DNA from: Rhizobium leguminosarum | Lineage (GTDB): Bacteria; Pseudomonadota; Alphaproteobacteria; Rhizobiales; Rhizobiaceae | Reading direction: 5' to 3' | NCBI RefSeq assembly: GCF_001652265.1 | Contig: NZ_LWBS01000011.1 | Span: forward strand, 1 to 64,000 | Length of the DNA: 64,000 nt | Shown: positions 8,069 through 17,336 of the stretch, piece after piece | How the letters are laid out: each line of letters opens with the position of its first letter | Position numbering within the stretch: position 1 is the first letter of the stretch | Program-made: the position numbers and the translations under genes | The notes under the pieces: generated by a model | What the model saw: only the letters and a program-made list of their open reading frames with translations | Told to the model about the DNA's origin: nothing | Databases searched by the model: none

Positions 8069-8092
8069 AAAGGGCCGCCTCAGCGACCCTTT
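8063..8092 (-). terminator. Rho-independent terminator after the pirin / small-ORF unit
   Basis: On the minus strand AAAGGGTCGC pairs with GCGGCCCTTT around the loop TGAG, with a single mismatch, and is followed by a run of T (A-run 8063-8071 on the plus strand). It lies downstream of the 23-codon ORF at 8151-8222 and of the pirin gene, and upstream of the GntR control region, so it insulates the two units. Confidence 0.7.
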
Positions 8093-8150
8093 CCATGAGT
8101 TTGGCCTCAAACTGGCCTGGACTGTCTATGCAGCCCCAGGAAGGCGGGGA

Positions 8151-8222
8151 TTAGAGCGAGGGCTGCCTCGCTTTCATCACCACTTCCATGCCTGTTACGA
8201 GGTCCGAAATCTCATTAGACAT
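8151..8222 (-). CDS. Possible 23-residue small protein with very strong ribosome-binding site
   Basis: An ATG at 8222 opens 23 codons (MSNEISDLVTGMEVVMKARQ plus PSL) ending in TAA at 8151. Upstream on the minus strand is AAGGAAGGTGATCC, almost the full complement of the 16S rRNA 3' end, at normal spacing. The ORF is downstream of pirin (78-bp gap) and followed after about 60 bp by a clear terminator. No family is recognised. The Shine-Dalgarno strength is the main support. A leader peptide or chance ORF is the alternative. Confidence 0.4.
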   Translation of the reverse strand: MSNEISDLVTGMEVVMKARQPSL

Positions 8223-8300
8223 TGGATCACCTTCCTTTCGTTCTGTTGCCGATGGCTTAAAAGTAGGCCGATTCTTCGCAGATGCAAGAGAGAAATGCGT

Positions 8301-9212
8301 TCAGTGCGCAGCTTTGATGAAGGTGCCGTTCTGCAGTTCGCGCATCGCCTGCATGATTTCCTCGCGCGAATTCATCACGATCGGGCCGTGCCAGGCAACC
8401 GGCTCCTCGATCGGCTTGCCGGAGACAAGCAGGAAACGGATGCCCTGGTCGCCTGCCTGCATCGTCACTTCGTCGCCGCTGTCGAAGACCACGAGCGTGC
8501 GGTTGCCGGACATGTCGCGGATGTTCAATTCCTCGCCGTCGACTTCCTTCTCGACGCGCACGCCGAAGGGTTTCGATGCATCGCGGAAGGTGCCGGAGCC
8601 GGCGAAGATATAGGCGAAGGCATTGCGGTAGGTATCGACCGGCAGGCGCTTCTTCCGGCCGGGCGGCACCGAAACGTCGAGATAGATCGGCTCGGCGGCG
8701 ACGCCATCGACCGGACCGGCCTTGCCCCAGAAATCGCCGCAGATCACCCGCACCGCCGTGCCGTCATCATCGACGACGACAGGAATATCGGTGGATTTGA
8801 CGTCCTGGTAGCGCGGCGCCGTCATCTTCAGCGAGGAGGGCAAGTTCGCCCAGAGCTGGAAGCCGTGCATACGGCCGGCAAAATCGCCCTTCGGCATTTC
8901 CTGGTGCATGATGCCGCTGCCGGCTGTCATCCACTGGATGTCGCCGGCGCCGAGCAGGCCGCTATTGCCCAAGCTGTCGCCGTGCTCGACGGTGCCGGCG
9001 AGCACATAGGTGATCGTCTCGATGCCGCGATGCGGATGCCAGGGAAAACCGCGGATATATTCCGCCGGATTGTCGTTGCGGAAATCATCCATCATCAGGA
9101 AGGGATCGGTCATCGCGGGATCGCCGAAGCCGAAGACGCGGTGCAGCTTGACGCCGGCGCCTTCCATGGTCGGTGTGGCAGTACTTTCATGCTTGACGGG
9201 GCGGATCGACAT
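8301..9212 (-). CDS. Pirin family protein
   Basis: The 303-residue protein has the bicupin pirin fold. The N-terminal cupin carries the iron-site motif HPHRGIETITYVLAG (His pair near residues 57-59), followed by the second site GIMHQEMP (His about residue 102), and a C-terminal cupin from about 170. Bacterial pirins may act as quercetin 2,3-dioxygenases or bind partner enzymes; which applies here is unknown. Start ATG 9212 is preceded by AGGAGG (minus strand of 9220-9225). The gene stands alone except for the small ORF downstream. Confidence 0.9.
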   Translation of the reverse strand: MSIRPVKHESTATPTMEGAGVKLHRVFGFGDPAMTDPFLMMDDFRNDNPAEYIRGFPWHPHRGIETITYVLAGTVEHGDSLGNSGLLGAGDIQWMTAGSGIMHQEMPKGDFAGRMHGFQLWANLPSSLKMTAPRYQDVKSTDIPVVVDDDGTAVRVICGDFWGKAGPVDGVAAEPIYLDVSVPPGRKKRLPVDTYRNAFAYIFAGSGTFRDASKPFGVRVEKEVDGEELNIRDMSGNRTLVVFDSGDEVTMQAGDQGIRFLLVSGKPIEEPVAWHGPIVMNSREEIMQAMRELQNGTFIKAAH

Positions 9213-9468
9213 GGCGTCCTCCTAGAGGTTCAACTTGGCGGCGACTATAGCCGCCCGGCTGCCGGGCGCGAAGTCTGCGGGGCAGACAACGCAGTGTTCA
9301 CAAAAGAACACACCGTTTCGCCGAATTTGAAGAGGTCAGGCGTCAAGAAATCGTCATGTTTCACTTGCAAACCGGCCGGGCGTTAAGCTGTTATTAGCGA
9401 CGACATTCGACAATTCAATTGCGTTTCAGCATTTCCCGCCGATGCGGCGGGTTCCGGAGCAAAGAGCC

Positions 9469-10281
9469 ATGTGTCGCTGGGCAGCCTATCGCGGAGACCC
9501 TCTCTATCTCGAGGAACTGGTATCTTCGCCTGCCCACTCGCTGATCGAGCAGTCCCATTGCGCCACCCGCGCCAAGACGGCGACCAATGGCGATGGCTTC
9601 GGCATCGCCTGGTATGGCGACAGGCCCGAGCCCGGTCGTTACCGCGATATCCTGCCGGCATGGTCGGATTGCAATCTGAAGAGCCTGGCGCGGCAGATCC
9701 GTTCGCCGCTCTTCCTCGCCCATGTCCGCGCTGCCACAGGCGGCGGCACGCGGCGCGACAACTGCCATCCCTTCACCCATGGCACCTGGTCCTTCATGCA
9801 CAACGGCCAGATCTCCGGCTTCGAGCGCCTGCGCCGACCGATGGAGGCGATGCTCGACGACGAGCTGTTCAATGCCCGCGGCGGCACGACCGATTCCGAG
9901 CTGATGTTCCTGCTGGCGCTGCAGTTCGGCCTGCGCGAGGCGCCGGTCGCTGCGATGGCGGATATGATCGGTGTCGTCGAGGACCTGGCCGAAAGCGTCA
10001 TCGGCTCGATCCTGCTGCGCTTCACCGCCGCCTTCTCCGATGGCATCACGCTCTATGCTGTTCGTTATGCGACCGACCGCAAGGCGCCGACGCTCTATGC
10101 CTCGCCTGTCGGTGCGGGCTTTTGCCTCGTGTCCGAGCCGCTGAACGACGATGGCGATGCCTGGGCGGAAATTCCGGATGGCAGCGCCGTAACCGTCGGT
10201 AAAGACGGCATCGATGTCGCCGACTTCCGGCCTGAGCGGCGCAGTGCCGCCAAGCCGCAGCGCCTGGCCATTCCCGCGTGA
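9469..10281 (+). CDS. Class II glutamine amidotransferase (YafJ/EgtC-like)
   Basis: The 270-residue protein begins MCRWAAYRGDP. In class II (Ntn) amidotransferases Cys2 becomes the N-terminal nucleophile after Met removal, which fixes the start at ATG 9469; an upstream in-frame ATG at 9442 would bury the Cys. Further family motifs are LFLAHVRAAT and HGTWSFMHNGQISGF, the glutamine-site segment. It is a stand-alone glutaminase domain like YafJ and EgtC. EgtC hydrolyses gamma-glutamyl bonds in ergothioneine synthesis, but no other egt gene is visible here, so I do not make that assignment. Confidence 0.85.
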   Translation: MCRWAAYRGDPLYLEELVSSPAHSLIEQSHCATRAKTATNGDGFGIAWYGDRPEPGRYRDILPAWSDCNLKSLARQIRSPLFLAHVRAATGGGTRRDNCHPFTHGTWSFMHNGQISGFERLRRPMEAMLDDELFNARGGTTDSELMFLLALQFGLREAPVAAMADMIGVVEDLAESVIGSILLRFTAAFSDGITLYAVRYATDRKAPTLYASPVGAGFCLVSEPLNDDGDAWAEIPDGSAVTVGKDGIDVADFRPERRSAAKPQRLAIPA

Positions 10282-10315
10282 GCCGCTCGCGATCGATCAG
10301 CTGAGTGGCTCGGCG

Positions 10316-11521
10316 TTAGCCGAGCTGCCTGGCGATCAGGGCCGCAAGTCGTTCGGCAACCTCTTCCTTCGTCAGGTCAGGCCATTGCTCGACGCCGTCG
10401 CGGCGAATGAGTTTGACGCGGTTGCGGCTGCCGCCCATGACGCCGGTCGCGGGAGAAACGTCATTGGCGACGATCATGTCGGCGCCCTTCCTTTCGAGTT
10501 TCGCCTTCGCATTGCTTTCCACGTCCTGCGTCTCCGCGGCAAAGCCGATCACCAGCTTCGGCCGCATCGTGTGATGGCCGACGGTTTTCAGGATGTCCGG
10601 ATTCTCGGTCAGCGCCAGCGTCGGAATGGATTCGCCGGGATGTTTCTTCAGCTTCTGGTCGGCCGCCGAGGCGACGCGCCAGTCCGCCACCGCCGCAACC
10701 ATCACGGCGACGTCGGCCGGCAGCGCCGCAAGCACGGCATCACGCATTTCCTCCGCCCGCTCGACATGCACGACATTGACGCCGACCGGGTCCGCAATTG
10801 TTACCGGCCCTGACACCAGCGTCACCTCCGCCCCGAGCTTTGCTAGGGCTGCTGCGATCGCATGCCCCTGCCGGCCGGAGGAACGGTTGGCGATGTAGCG
10901 CACCGGATCGATCGGCTCGTGCGTCGGTCCTGACGTGACGATGGCCTTGCGTCCCTTGAGCGGCTTTGCTCCATCATCGAGCATCGTTTCGGCGGCAGCG
11001 ACGATCTCCAGCGGTTCCGCCATCCGGCCGAGCCCCGCCTCCCGGCTTTCCGCCATCTCGCCGGCCATCGGCCCGACGAAGCGGATGCCGTCGGCTCGGA
11101 GCATCGCGGCATTCCGCCGCGTCGCCGGGTGCGCCCACATGCCGGGGTTCATCGCTGGTGCCGCCAGCACCGGCCTGTTCGTCGCCAGAAGCACGGTCGA
11201 AGCGAGATCGTCGGCAAGCCCGTTCGCCATCTTCGCCATCAGATCGGCGGTGGCAGGGGCGATCAGCACGAGGTCGCAGTCGCGCGCCAGCCGGATATGG
11301 CCGATATCCTGTTCGTCCTGGCGCGAAAACAGATCGAGGAACACATGGTCCGCCGCCAGTGCACCGACGGAAAGCGGCGTGACGAATTCCTGCGCGCCTT
11401 TGGTCATCACAGGGCGCACGCTCGCGCCGCGCTCGCGCAGTCGGCGGATCAGGTCCAGGCTCTTATAGGCCGCGATGCCGCCGGAGATGATGAGGAGGAT
11501 GCGTTTGCCGCTGAGAGCCAT
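10316..11521 (-). CDS. coaBC: Bifunctional phosphopantothenoylcysteine decarboxylase / phosphopantothenate-cysteine ligase
   Basis: The 401-residue cytosolic protein catalyses two steps of coenzyme A synthesis: ligation of cysteine to 4'-phosphopantothenate (CTP-dependent CoaB) and FMN-dependent decarboxylation (CoaC). The CoaC half begins GKRILLIISGGIAAYKSL and contains AAPAMNPGMW, the substrate-clamp Asn region. The CoaB half begins near residue 190 (TSGPTHEPIDPVRYIANRSS). ATG 11521 gives the standard N-terminus MALSGKR; the upstream extension (to 11614) is not conserved in style. It is convergent with the amidotransferase gene, 34 bp apart. Confidence 0.95.
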   Translation of the reverse strand: MALSGKRILLIISGGIAAYKSLDLIRRLRERGASVRPVMTKGAQEFVTPLSVGALAADHVFLDLFSRQDEQDIGHIRLARDCDLVLIAPATADLMAKMANGLADDLASTVLLATNRPVLAAPAMNPGMWAHPATRRNAAMLRADGIRFVGPMAGEMAESREAGLGRMAEPLEIVAAAETMLDDGAKPLKGRKAIVTSGPTHEPIDPVRYIANRSSGRQGHAIAAALAKLGAEVTLVSGPVTIADPVGVNVVHVERAEEMRDAVLAALPADVAVMVAAVADWRVASAADQKLKKHPGESIPTLALTENPDILKTVGHHTMRPKLVIGFAAETQDVESNAKAKLERKGADMIVANDVSPATGVMGGSRNRVKLIRRDGVEQWPDLTKEEVAERLAALIARQLG

Positions 11522-11650
11522 GGCCTTCTTCCCGTTGCCTTTTCTGACCGCCCTCGACCCTAAGCCTTTGGCGGAGAACATGCAATCGCGCGGGCGACAT
11601 GCCGAAGCCGGCAAGCAGCGCGGCAGCTGGTCTCCGCCGCGCTCGTGGGG

Positions 11651-12400
11651 TCAAAGGTTGCTCATCCCGCCGTCGATGATGAGTTCGCTGCCGACGATAT
11701 AGGCCGCCTCATCGGAGGCGAGAAAAACGATCGTCTTGGCGACTTCGCTGGGATTTCCGAAGCGGCCGACGGGGATCTGGGCCTGGATCTGCTCGGTCAT
11801 CGCCTTGGATTGGGCTTCCGAAGCGCCGAGCTTGCTGTAAAGCGGCGTGGCGATCGGACCGGGGCTGACGGCGTTGACGCGGATGCCGCGGCCGATGAGT
11901 TCGCCCGACAATGTCTTGGCAAGCGTCAGCAGCGCGCCCTTCGTCAGCGAATAGACGCTGGAGTTCGGCATGCCGATATGGGCGTTGATCGAGGTGTTGA
12001 GCACGATCACGGCCTGCTTCGAAAAAATAGGCAGCAGCGCCTGAATCAGGAAGAACGGGCCCTTGACGTTGATATCAACCGACTTGTCGAAGGCGGCTTC
12101 GCTCCACTGTTCCAGCGGCCCGAATTCGGCGACCCCGGCGTTGACGAAGAGGATGTCGAGCGTGCCGAAAGCCTCTCTCATGCTCTCGGCGACGGCCTTC
12201 TGGCCGGCCGCATTGCCGGCATCGGCCTGGATGACGATGGCTTTACCGCCAAGTTCGGCGCGGGCCGCCTCGACGCTTGCCGCGCTGCTGCCGGTAACGA
12301 CGACGCGGGCGCCCTCGGCGATGAACTGGCGGGCGGTCTCGAGACCGATGCCGCTGGTGCCGCCGGTGATGAGGGCTGTCTTGTTGTGCAGGCGTGACAT
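11651..12400 (-). CDS. SDR-family NAD(P)-dependent oxidoreductase
   Basis: A 249-residue classical short-chain dehydrogenase. The cofactor motif TGGTSGIGLE is at about residues 12-21, LFVNAGVAEFGP is the NNAG-like strand, the active-site Ser lies in LNTSINAH, and YSLTKGA holds the catalytic Tyr-x-x-x-Lys. The C-terminus YIVGSELIIDGGMSNL is typical. AAAGGAACGTCATC precedes ATG 12400. It is followed upstream by a second SDR gene (12529) on the same strand, with 128 bp between, so co-expression is possible. The substrate is unknown. Confidence 0.9.
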   Translation of the reverse strand: MSRLHNKTALITGGTSGIGLETARQFIAEGARVVVTGSSAASVEAARAELGGKAIVIQADAGNAAGQKAVAESMREAFGTLDILFVNAGVAEFGPLEQWSEAAFDKSVDINVKGPFFLIQALLPIFSKQAVIVLNTSINAHIGMPNSSVYSLTKGALLTLAKTLSGELIGRGIRVNAVSPGPIATPLYSKLGASEAQSKAMTEQIQAQIPVGRFGNPSEVAKTIVFLASDEAAYIVGSELIIDGGMSNL

Positions 12401-12528
12401 GATGACGTTCCTTTGATCGAATTTTGGGCTGCAGCCCTTTGTTGGGAGAATGCTCTGAAAAAGGCGGCGCGATAAGCCGGCGTGTTGAAGGATGATCATC
12501 CCGCAGCGGATAATCGCGCCGCACCGTC

Positions 12529-13293
12529 TCAGGTGCGGGTGATCGAAGCGCCGCCGTCGACCAGCGAGGCCGTGCCGGTGACGAAGCTCGCATCGTCGGA
12601 GGCGAGATAGAGAACCGAGCGGGCGAGTTCTTCGGGTGTCGCGACACGCTTCAGCGCATGCAGATTGGTGACGAAGGCCTGTTTCTCAGACGTATCGTTC
12701 ATGTCCCGATACATGTCGGTATCAACCGCACCCGGCAGGATGGCATTGACGCGCACGCCCAGCTGGCCGAATTCGGCGGCAAGCGCCTGCGTCAGGCCGA
12801 TCAGGCCGGATTTGCTGGCGGCATAGGCGGCGACACCGGGAAAGGCGAAGCTGTAGCCGACGAAGGTCGAGGTGAAGATCACCGAGCCGCCGCCATTTTC
12901 CACCATCGCGCCGATCTGGTGCTTGGCGGCGAGGAAGGAGGCCGTCAGATTGATCGCCAGCGCCTCGCTGAAGCCTGTTTCCGAAACGGCGGTGCTCGGA
13001 CCGGCTTCGCCGAGCGTGCCGGCATTGTTGAAGGCGATGTCGAGCTTGCCGTAATTCGTCACGGCGGCCGCGACCAAGGCCTTGTGATAGTCTTCCGAGC
13101 GCACGTCGCCGGCAATGGCGATGGCGTCGCCGCCCTCTGCCTTGATCTCCGCGACGAGGCTGTCGAGTTCGCCCTGGCGGCGGGCGCCGACGACGACCTT
13201 GGCGCCTTCGGCGGCAAAGAGCTTTGCCGTGGCGCGGCCGATGCCGGAGCTTGCGCCGGTGACGATCGCGACCTTGTTGTTCAAGCGGTTCAT
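12529..13293 (-). CDS. SDR-family NAD(P)-dependent oxidoreductase
   Basis: The 254-residue classical SDR has TGASSGIGRAT near residue 13, AFNNAGTLGE near 90, the active-site Ser in VIFTSTFVGYS, and YAASKSGLIG with catalytic Tyr and Lys. The C-terminus is VTGTASLVDGGAS. It is divergent from the LysR gene at 13420, its likely regulator, across a 126-bp region with several inverted repeats. Only about a third of residues look shared with the neighbouring SDR, so this is not a recent duplication. The substrate is unknown. Confidence 0.9.
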   Translation of the reverse strand: MNRLNNKVAIVTGASSGIGRATAKLFAAEGAKVVVGARRQGELDSLVAEIKAEGGDAIAIAGDVRSEDYHKALVAAAVTNYGKLDIAFNNAGTLGEAGPSTAVSETGFSEALAINLTASFLAAKHQIGAMVENGGGSVIFTSTFVGYSFAFPGVAAYAASKSGLIGLTQALAAEFGQLGVRVNAILPGAVDTDMYRDMNDTSEKQAFVTNLHALKRVATPEELARSVLYLASDDASFVTGTASLVDGGASITRT

Positions 13294-13368
13294 GGTTCCA
13301 TCTCCTGCGTTTAAGGTGAGGCGGCCCCTGCCGTCCCCTTCGATGAAGGGAAGATGGCATTTTCCTTT

Positions 13369-13419
13369 CGTTCGGATTAGTCTCCAGATTGAGGAATTCG
13401 AATTCGGAAAAGCCGAACG
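13369..13419. promoter_or_regulatory. Inverted repeats in the divergent SDR / LysR promoter region
   Basis: CGTTCGG (13369-13375) is repeated inverted as CCGAACG (13413-13419), ending at the base before the LysR ATG, and a 12-bp perfect palindrome GAATTCGAATTC lies between them (13394-13405). Such symmetric sites between a LysR gene and its divergent target are where these regulators normally bind. Confidence 0.5.
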
Positions 13420-14325
13420 ATGATCAGGATCGAAGGTATTGCGGCTTTCGTCGCCGTGGTCGAGGCGGGCTCGGTCAGCGAGGCGGCCCGGCGCCTGCGG
13501 CTGTCCAAATCCGTCGTCAGCGAAAGGTTGGCCGAACTGGAGAAGTCGCTCGGCGGCCTACTGCTGCACCGAACGACGCGCAAGCTCACCTTGACCGAGG
13601 ATGGCACGGTCTTCCTCGAGCGTGCCGCGCGCATCGTGCGCGAGATCGAGGAAGCCGCCGCCGATATGGCCGAGCGGCGCGGAACGCTGTCCGGCCCGAT
13701 CCGCATCGCCGCCCCCGTCACCTTCGGCCGCATGCATCTCGGTCCGGCGCTTTATCCCTTTCTCGCCGAACATCCCGAGATCGAACTGACCCTCGATATC
13801 GATGATCGACGCGTCGATGCCGCCTCGGACGGTTATGATGCCATTATCCGCAACGGCCCGATCGCCGATAGCCGGCTGGTCGCCTGGAAACTCGCGGAGA
13901 GCCGCCGTCTTCTCTGCGCCTCGCCGGACTATCTCGCCCGCGAGGGAATTCCGTCCTCGCTTGATGATCTCAACAGCCATCGCGGCATCTTCTACACCAA
14001 TCGCGGCGTTGCCGACTGGCGCTTCCAGACGCCCGACGGTGCGATCGTCGTGCGCGCGAAACTGGCGCTCGGCATCAACAATGGCGATATGCTCCGCGAC
14101 GCGGCGATTGCCGGGCTCGGCATCGCGCTGCTGCCTGCCTTCATCGCCGGCCCGGCCATCCGTGAGGGCCGGCTTGCCGAAATCGATGTTGGCCGTAGGC
14201 CGGAGGCCGAATTCATCTATATGGCCCATCCCGAGGGCCGAAATCCCTCCGCCAAGCTCCGCGCCATCGCCGACCACCTGAAGAAGAGCTTCGGCGATCC
14301 GCCCTATTGGGATCCGGCGGGTTAA
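13420..14325 (+). CDS. LysR-family transcriptional regulator
   Basis: The 301-residue regulator has an N-terminal HTH (MIRIEGIAAFVAVVEAGSVS, AARRLRLSKSVVSERLAELE) and a CrgA/AaeR-like effector domain (GPIRIAAPVTFGRMHLGPAL). It is divergent from the SDR at 12529-13293 and probably controls it. The stop codon at 14323-14325 is separated by one base from the end of the convergent, frameshifted LysR gene. No strong Shine-Dalgarno is seen before ATG 13420. Confidence 0.9.
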   Translation: MIRIEGIAAFVAVVEAGSVSEAARRLRLSKSVVSERLAELEKSLGGLLLHRTTRKLTLTEDGTVFLERAARIVREIEEAAADMAERRGTLSGPIRIAAPVTFGRMHLGPALYPFLAEHPEIELTLDIDDRRVDAASDGYDAIIRNGPIADSRLVAWKLAESRRLLCASPDYLAREGIPSSLDDLNSHRGIFYTNRGVADWRFQTPDGAIVVRAKLALGINNGDMLRDAAIAGLGIALLPAFIAGPAIREGRLAEIDVGRRPEAEFIYMAHPEGRNPSAKLRAIADHLKKSFGDPPYWDPAG

Positions 14326-14326
14326 C

Positions 14327-15204
14327 TCATGTACTCAGCAGGCTGATCAGGTTCTCGGTGACCGGCGAGCGATGTGTTTTCAGGATTGCCAGCGCCAGGC
14401 GCGCCACGGCCGGCGGCCCCTCGATCGGCCGGTAGGCCACACCTTCGAGCTTGATCTGCGAAATCGAGGCCGGCACGATCGAGACGCCGAGATCGGCCGC
14501 CACCAGATTGACGCCGAGGAAATCTGAGGCGCCTCCTGCGCCACGGTCAGCTCGAACCCTGCCTTGCGGCAGGCGAGCACGACATCGTCGTAGAGGCTCA
14601 AGCCCACGAGCCGGGGAAAGAGGATGAAGGGTTCGTTTGCCAGCGCCGCAAGCGGCAGGCTGGGGTGCCGTGTCAAGGGATGGCTGGCGGGCAGGGCGAT
14701 CACCATCGGCTCATCCGGCAGCCGCCGCAGCCGGATGCCCGCGGGATCGTCGAGGCTGGGGCGCATGAAGGAGGCGTCGAGCTCTCCGCGTTCCAGCTTC
14801 TGCATCAGCGCCAGCGTATTCATTTCCGTCAGCGACAGCTGCACCTCCGGCCAGCGCGCGCGAAAGCGACGGATCGTCGTGCTGACCACGGGGTTGAAGG
14901 CGGAGGAGGCGGTGAAGCCGAGCGACAGCCGGCCGGTCTCGCCGCGATTGGCGCTTTGCGCCGCAAGCTTCGCCTTTTCCGCAGCCGCCAGCGAAGCCTT
15001 TGCCTCGCCGAGGAAGGCCGTACCCGCTGCCGTCAATTCGGCGCCGTGCGGCACGCGGTGAAACAGCGCCGCACCCACTTCCCTCTCCAGATCGCGGATC
15101 TGCTGGCTGAGCGGCGGCTGCCCGATGCCGAGCTTGCCGGCGGCACGGGTGAAATTGCCTTCCTCCGCCACGGCCAGGAAATATCTCAGGTGCCGCAACT
15201 CCAT
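14327..15204 (-). pseudogene. LysR-family regulator disrupted by a single-base frameshift
   Basis: From ATG 15204 the frame encodes a normal LysR start (MELRHLRYFLAVAEEGNFTR, GQPPLSQQIRDLEREVGAAL) and effector domain up to FELTVAQEAP. At about 14521-14532 the frame breaks: the expected continuation DFLGVNLVAADLGVSIVPAS ... VTENLISLLST is found in another frame ending in TGA at 14327. The total length, 878 bases, is one base short of a whole number of codons, so one base is missing. Read literally, the protein has a scrambled 50-residue tail. A sequencing error is possible. It is divergent from the MFS-VOC pair at 15296 and was presumably their regulator. Confidence 0.8.
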
Positions 15205-15295
15205 CGCCATCTCCAAAACCTATCGAAATTGCCAGTGTCATATATTGGACAAATGGAGTGGCGTTGACTAGATCGGAGGCCGGAAGGATGAAGAG

Positions 15296-16929
<1,634 letters not shown>

Positions 16930-16954
16930 TGCGCTGCCCGGCTCCAGCCGATCC

Positions 16955-17050
16955 GTCGAAGACTTGCGGGTGTTTGCCCAGTTTTGCGACGAGACGATCG
17001 TTGCCCTTCATCATTGGAATGACGGCACTCACGTCAACCAGCTACTTCAT
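16955..17050 (-). pseudogene. vapC toxin remnant (PIN domain, truncated, internal stop)
   Basis: The minus strand from ATG 17050 reads MK, then TAG, then LVDVSAVIPMMKGNDRLVAK followed by LGKHPQ. Apart from the stop in place of a Tyr or similar codon at position 3, this matches the start of VapC PIN-domain RNases (MKYLLDVSAVIALMKGN-type). Similarity ends after about 33 codons of the ~130 expected, so both the stop and the truncation make it non-functional. It lies 20 bp after the vapB-like gene, the normal vapBC arrangement. Confidence 0.65.
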
Positions 17051-17070
17051 TTGAAGAAGTCGAGTTCGGA

Positions 17071-17289
17071 TCACTCCTGCCCAGCAGGCTGTTCTTCCAC
17101 AGTTGTTGCAAAATCGGCATCGACCGGACCGGTCACGTCGGCAAGCCAGTCCCAATCATCGGAAATCGGCTCGAGAATGATTGCACGCCCCTGCCGTCGA
17201 ATGGTGACGCTGTCGCCGTCGAAACGGAATTCCTTGGGCAGCAGCACGGCTTGAGAACGCCCCGACCAAAAGATCTTCGTTGTTTCGAT
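17071..17289 (-). pseudogene. VapB-type antitoxin with lost start codon
   Basis: The frame encodes ETTKIFWSGRSQAVLLPKEF then RFDGDSVTIRRQGRAIILEP, a clear VapB/SpoVT-AbrB antitoxin. At the position where homologues begin with Met the codon is ATC (17287-17289), and GGGAG lies seven bases upstream, where a ribosome-binding site should be. The frame continues upstream to TTG codons but with no family similarity. The start appears mutated, and the partner toxin is destroyed. Weak initiation from ATC or an upstream TTG cannot be excluded. Confidence 0.65.
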
Positions 17290-17336
17290 ATCACAGCTCC
17301 CGATGAGACATGACAATGATAACAAGCAATTTTTGA

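Noticed and set aside
9469..10281. Assigning the class II amidotransferase as EgtC of ergothioneine synthesis
   Set aside because: Tempting because of the ergothioneine operon nearby, but no egtB or egtD is in the window and many YafJ-type amidotransferases look the same at this level.
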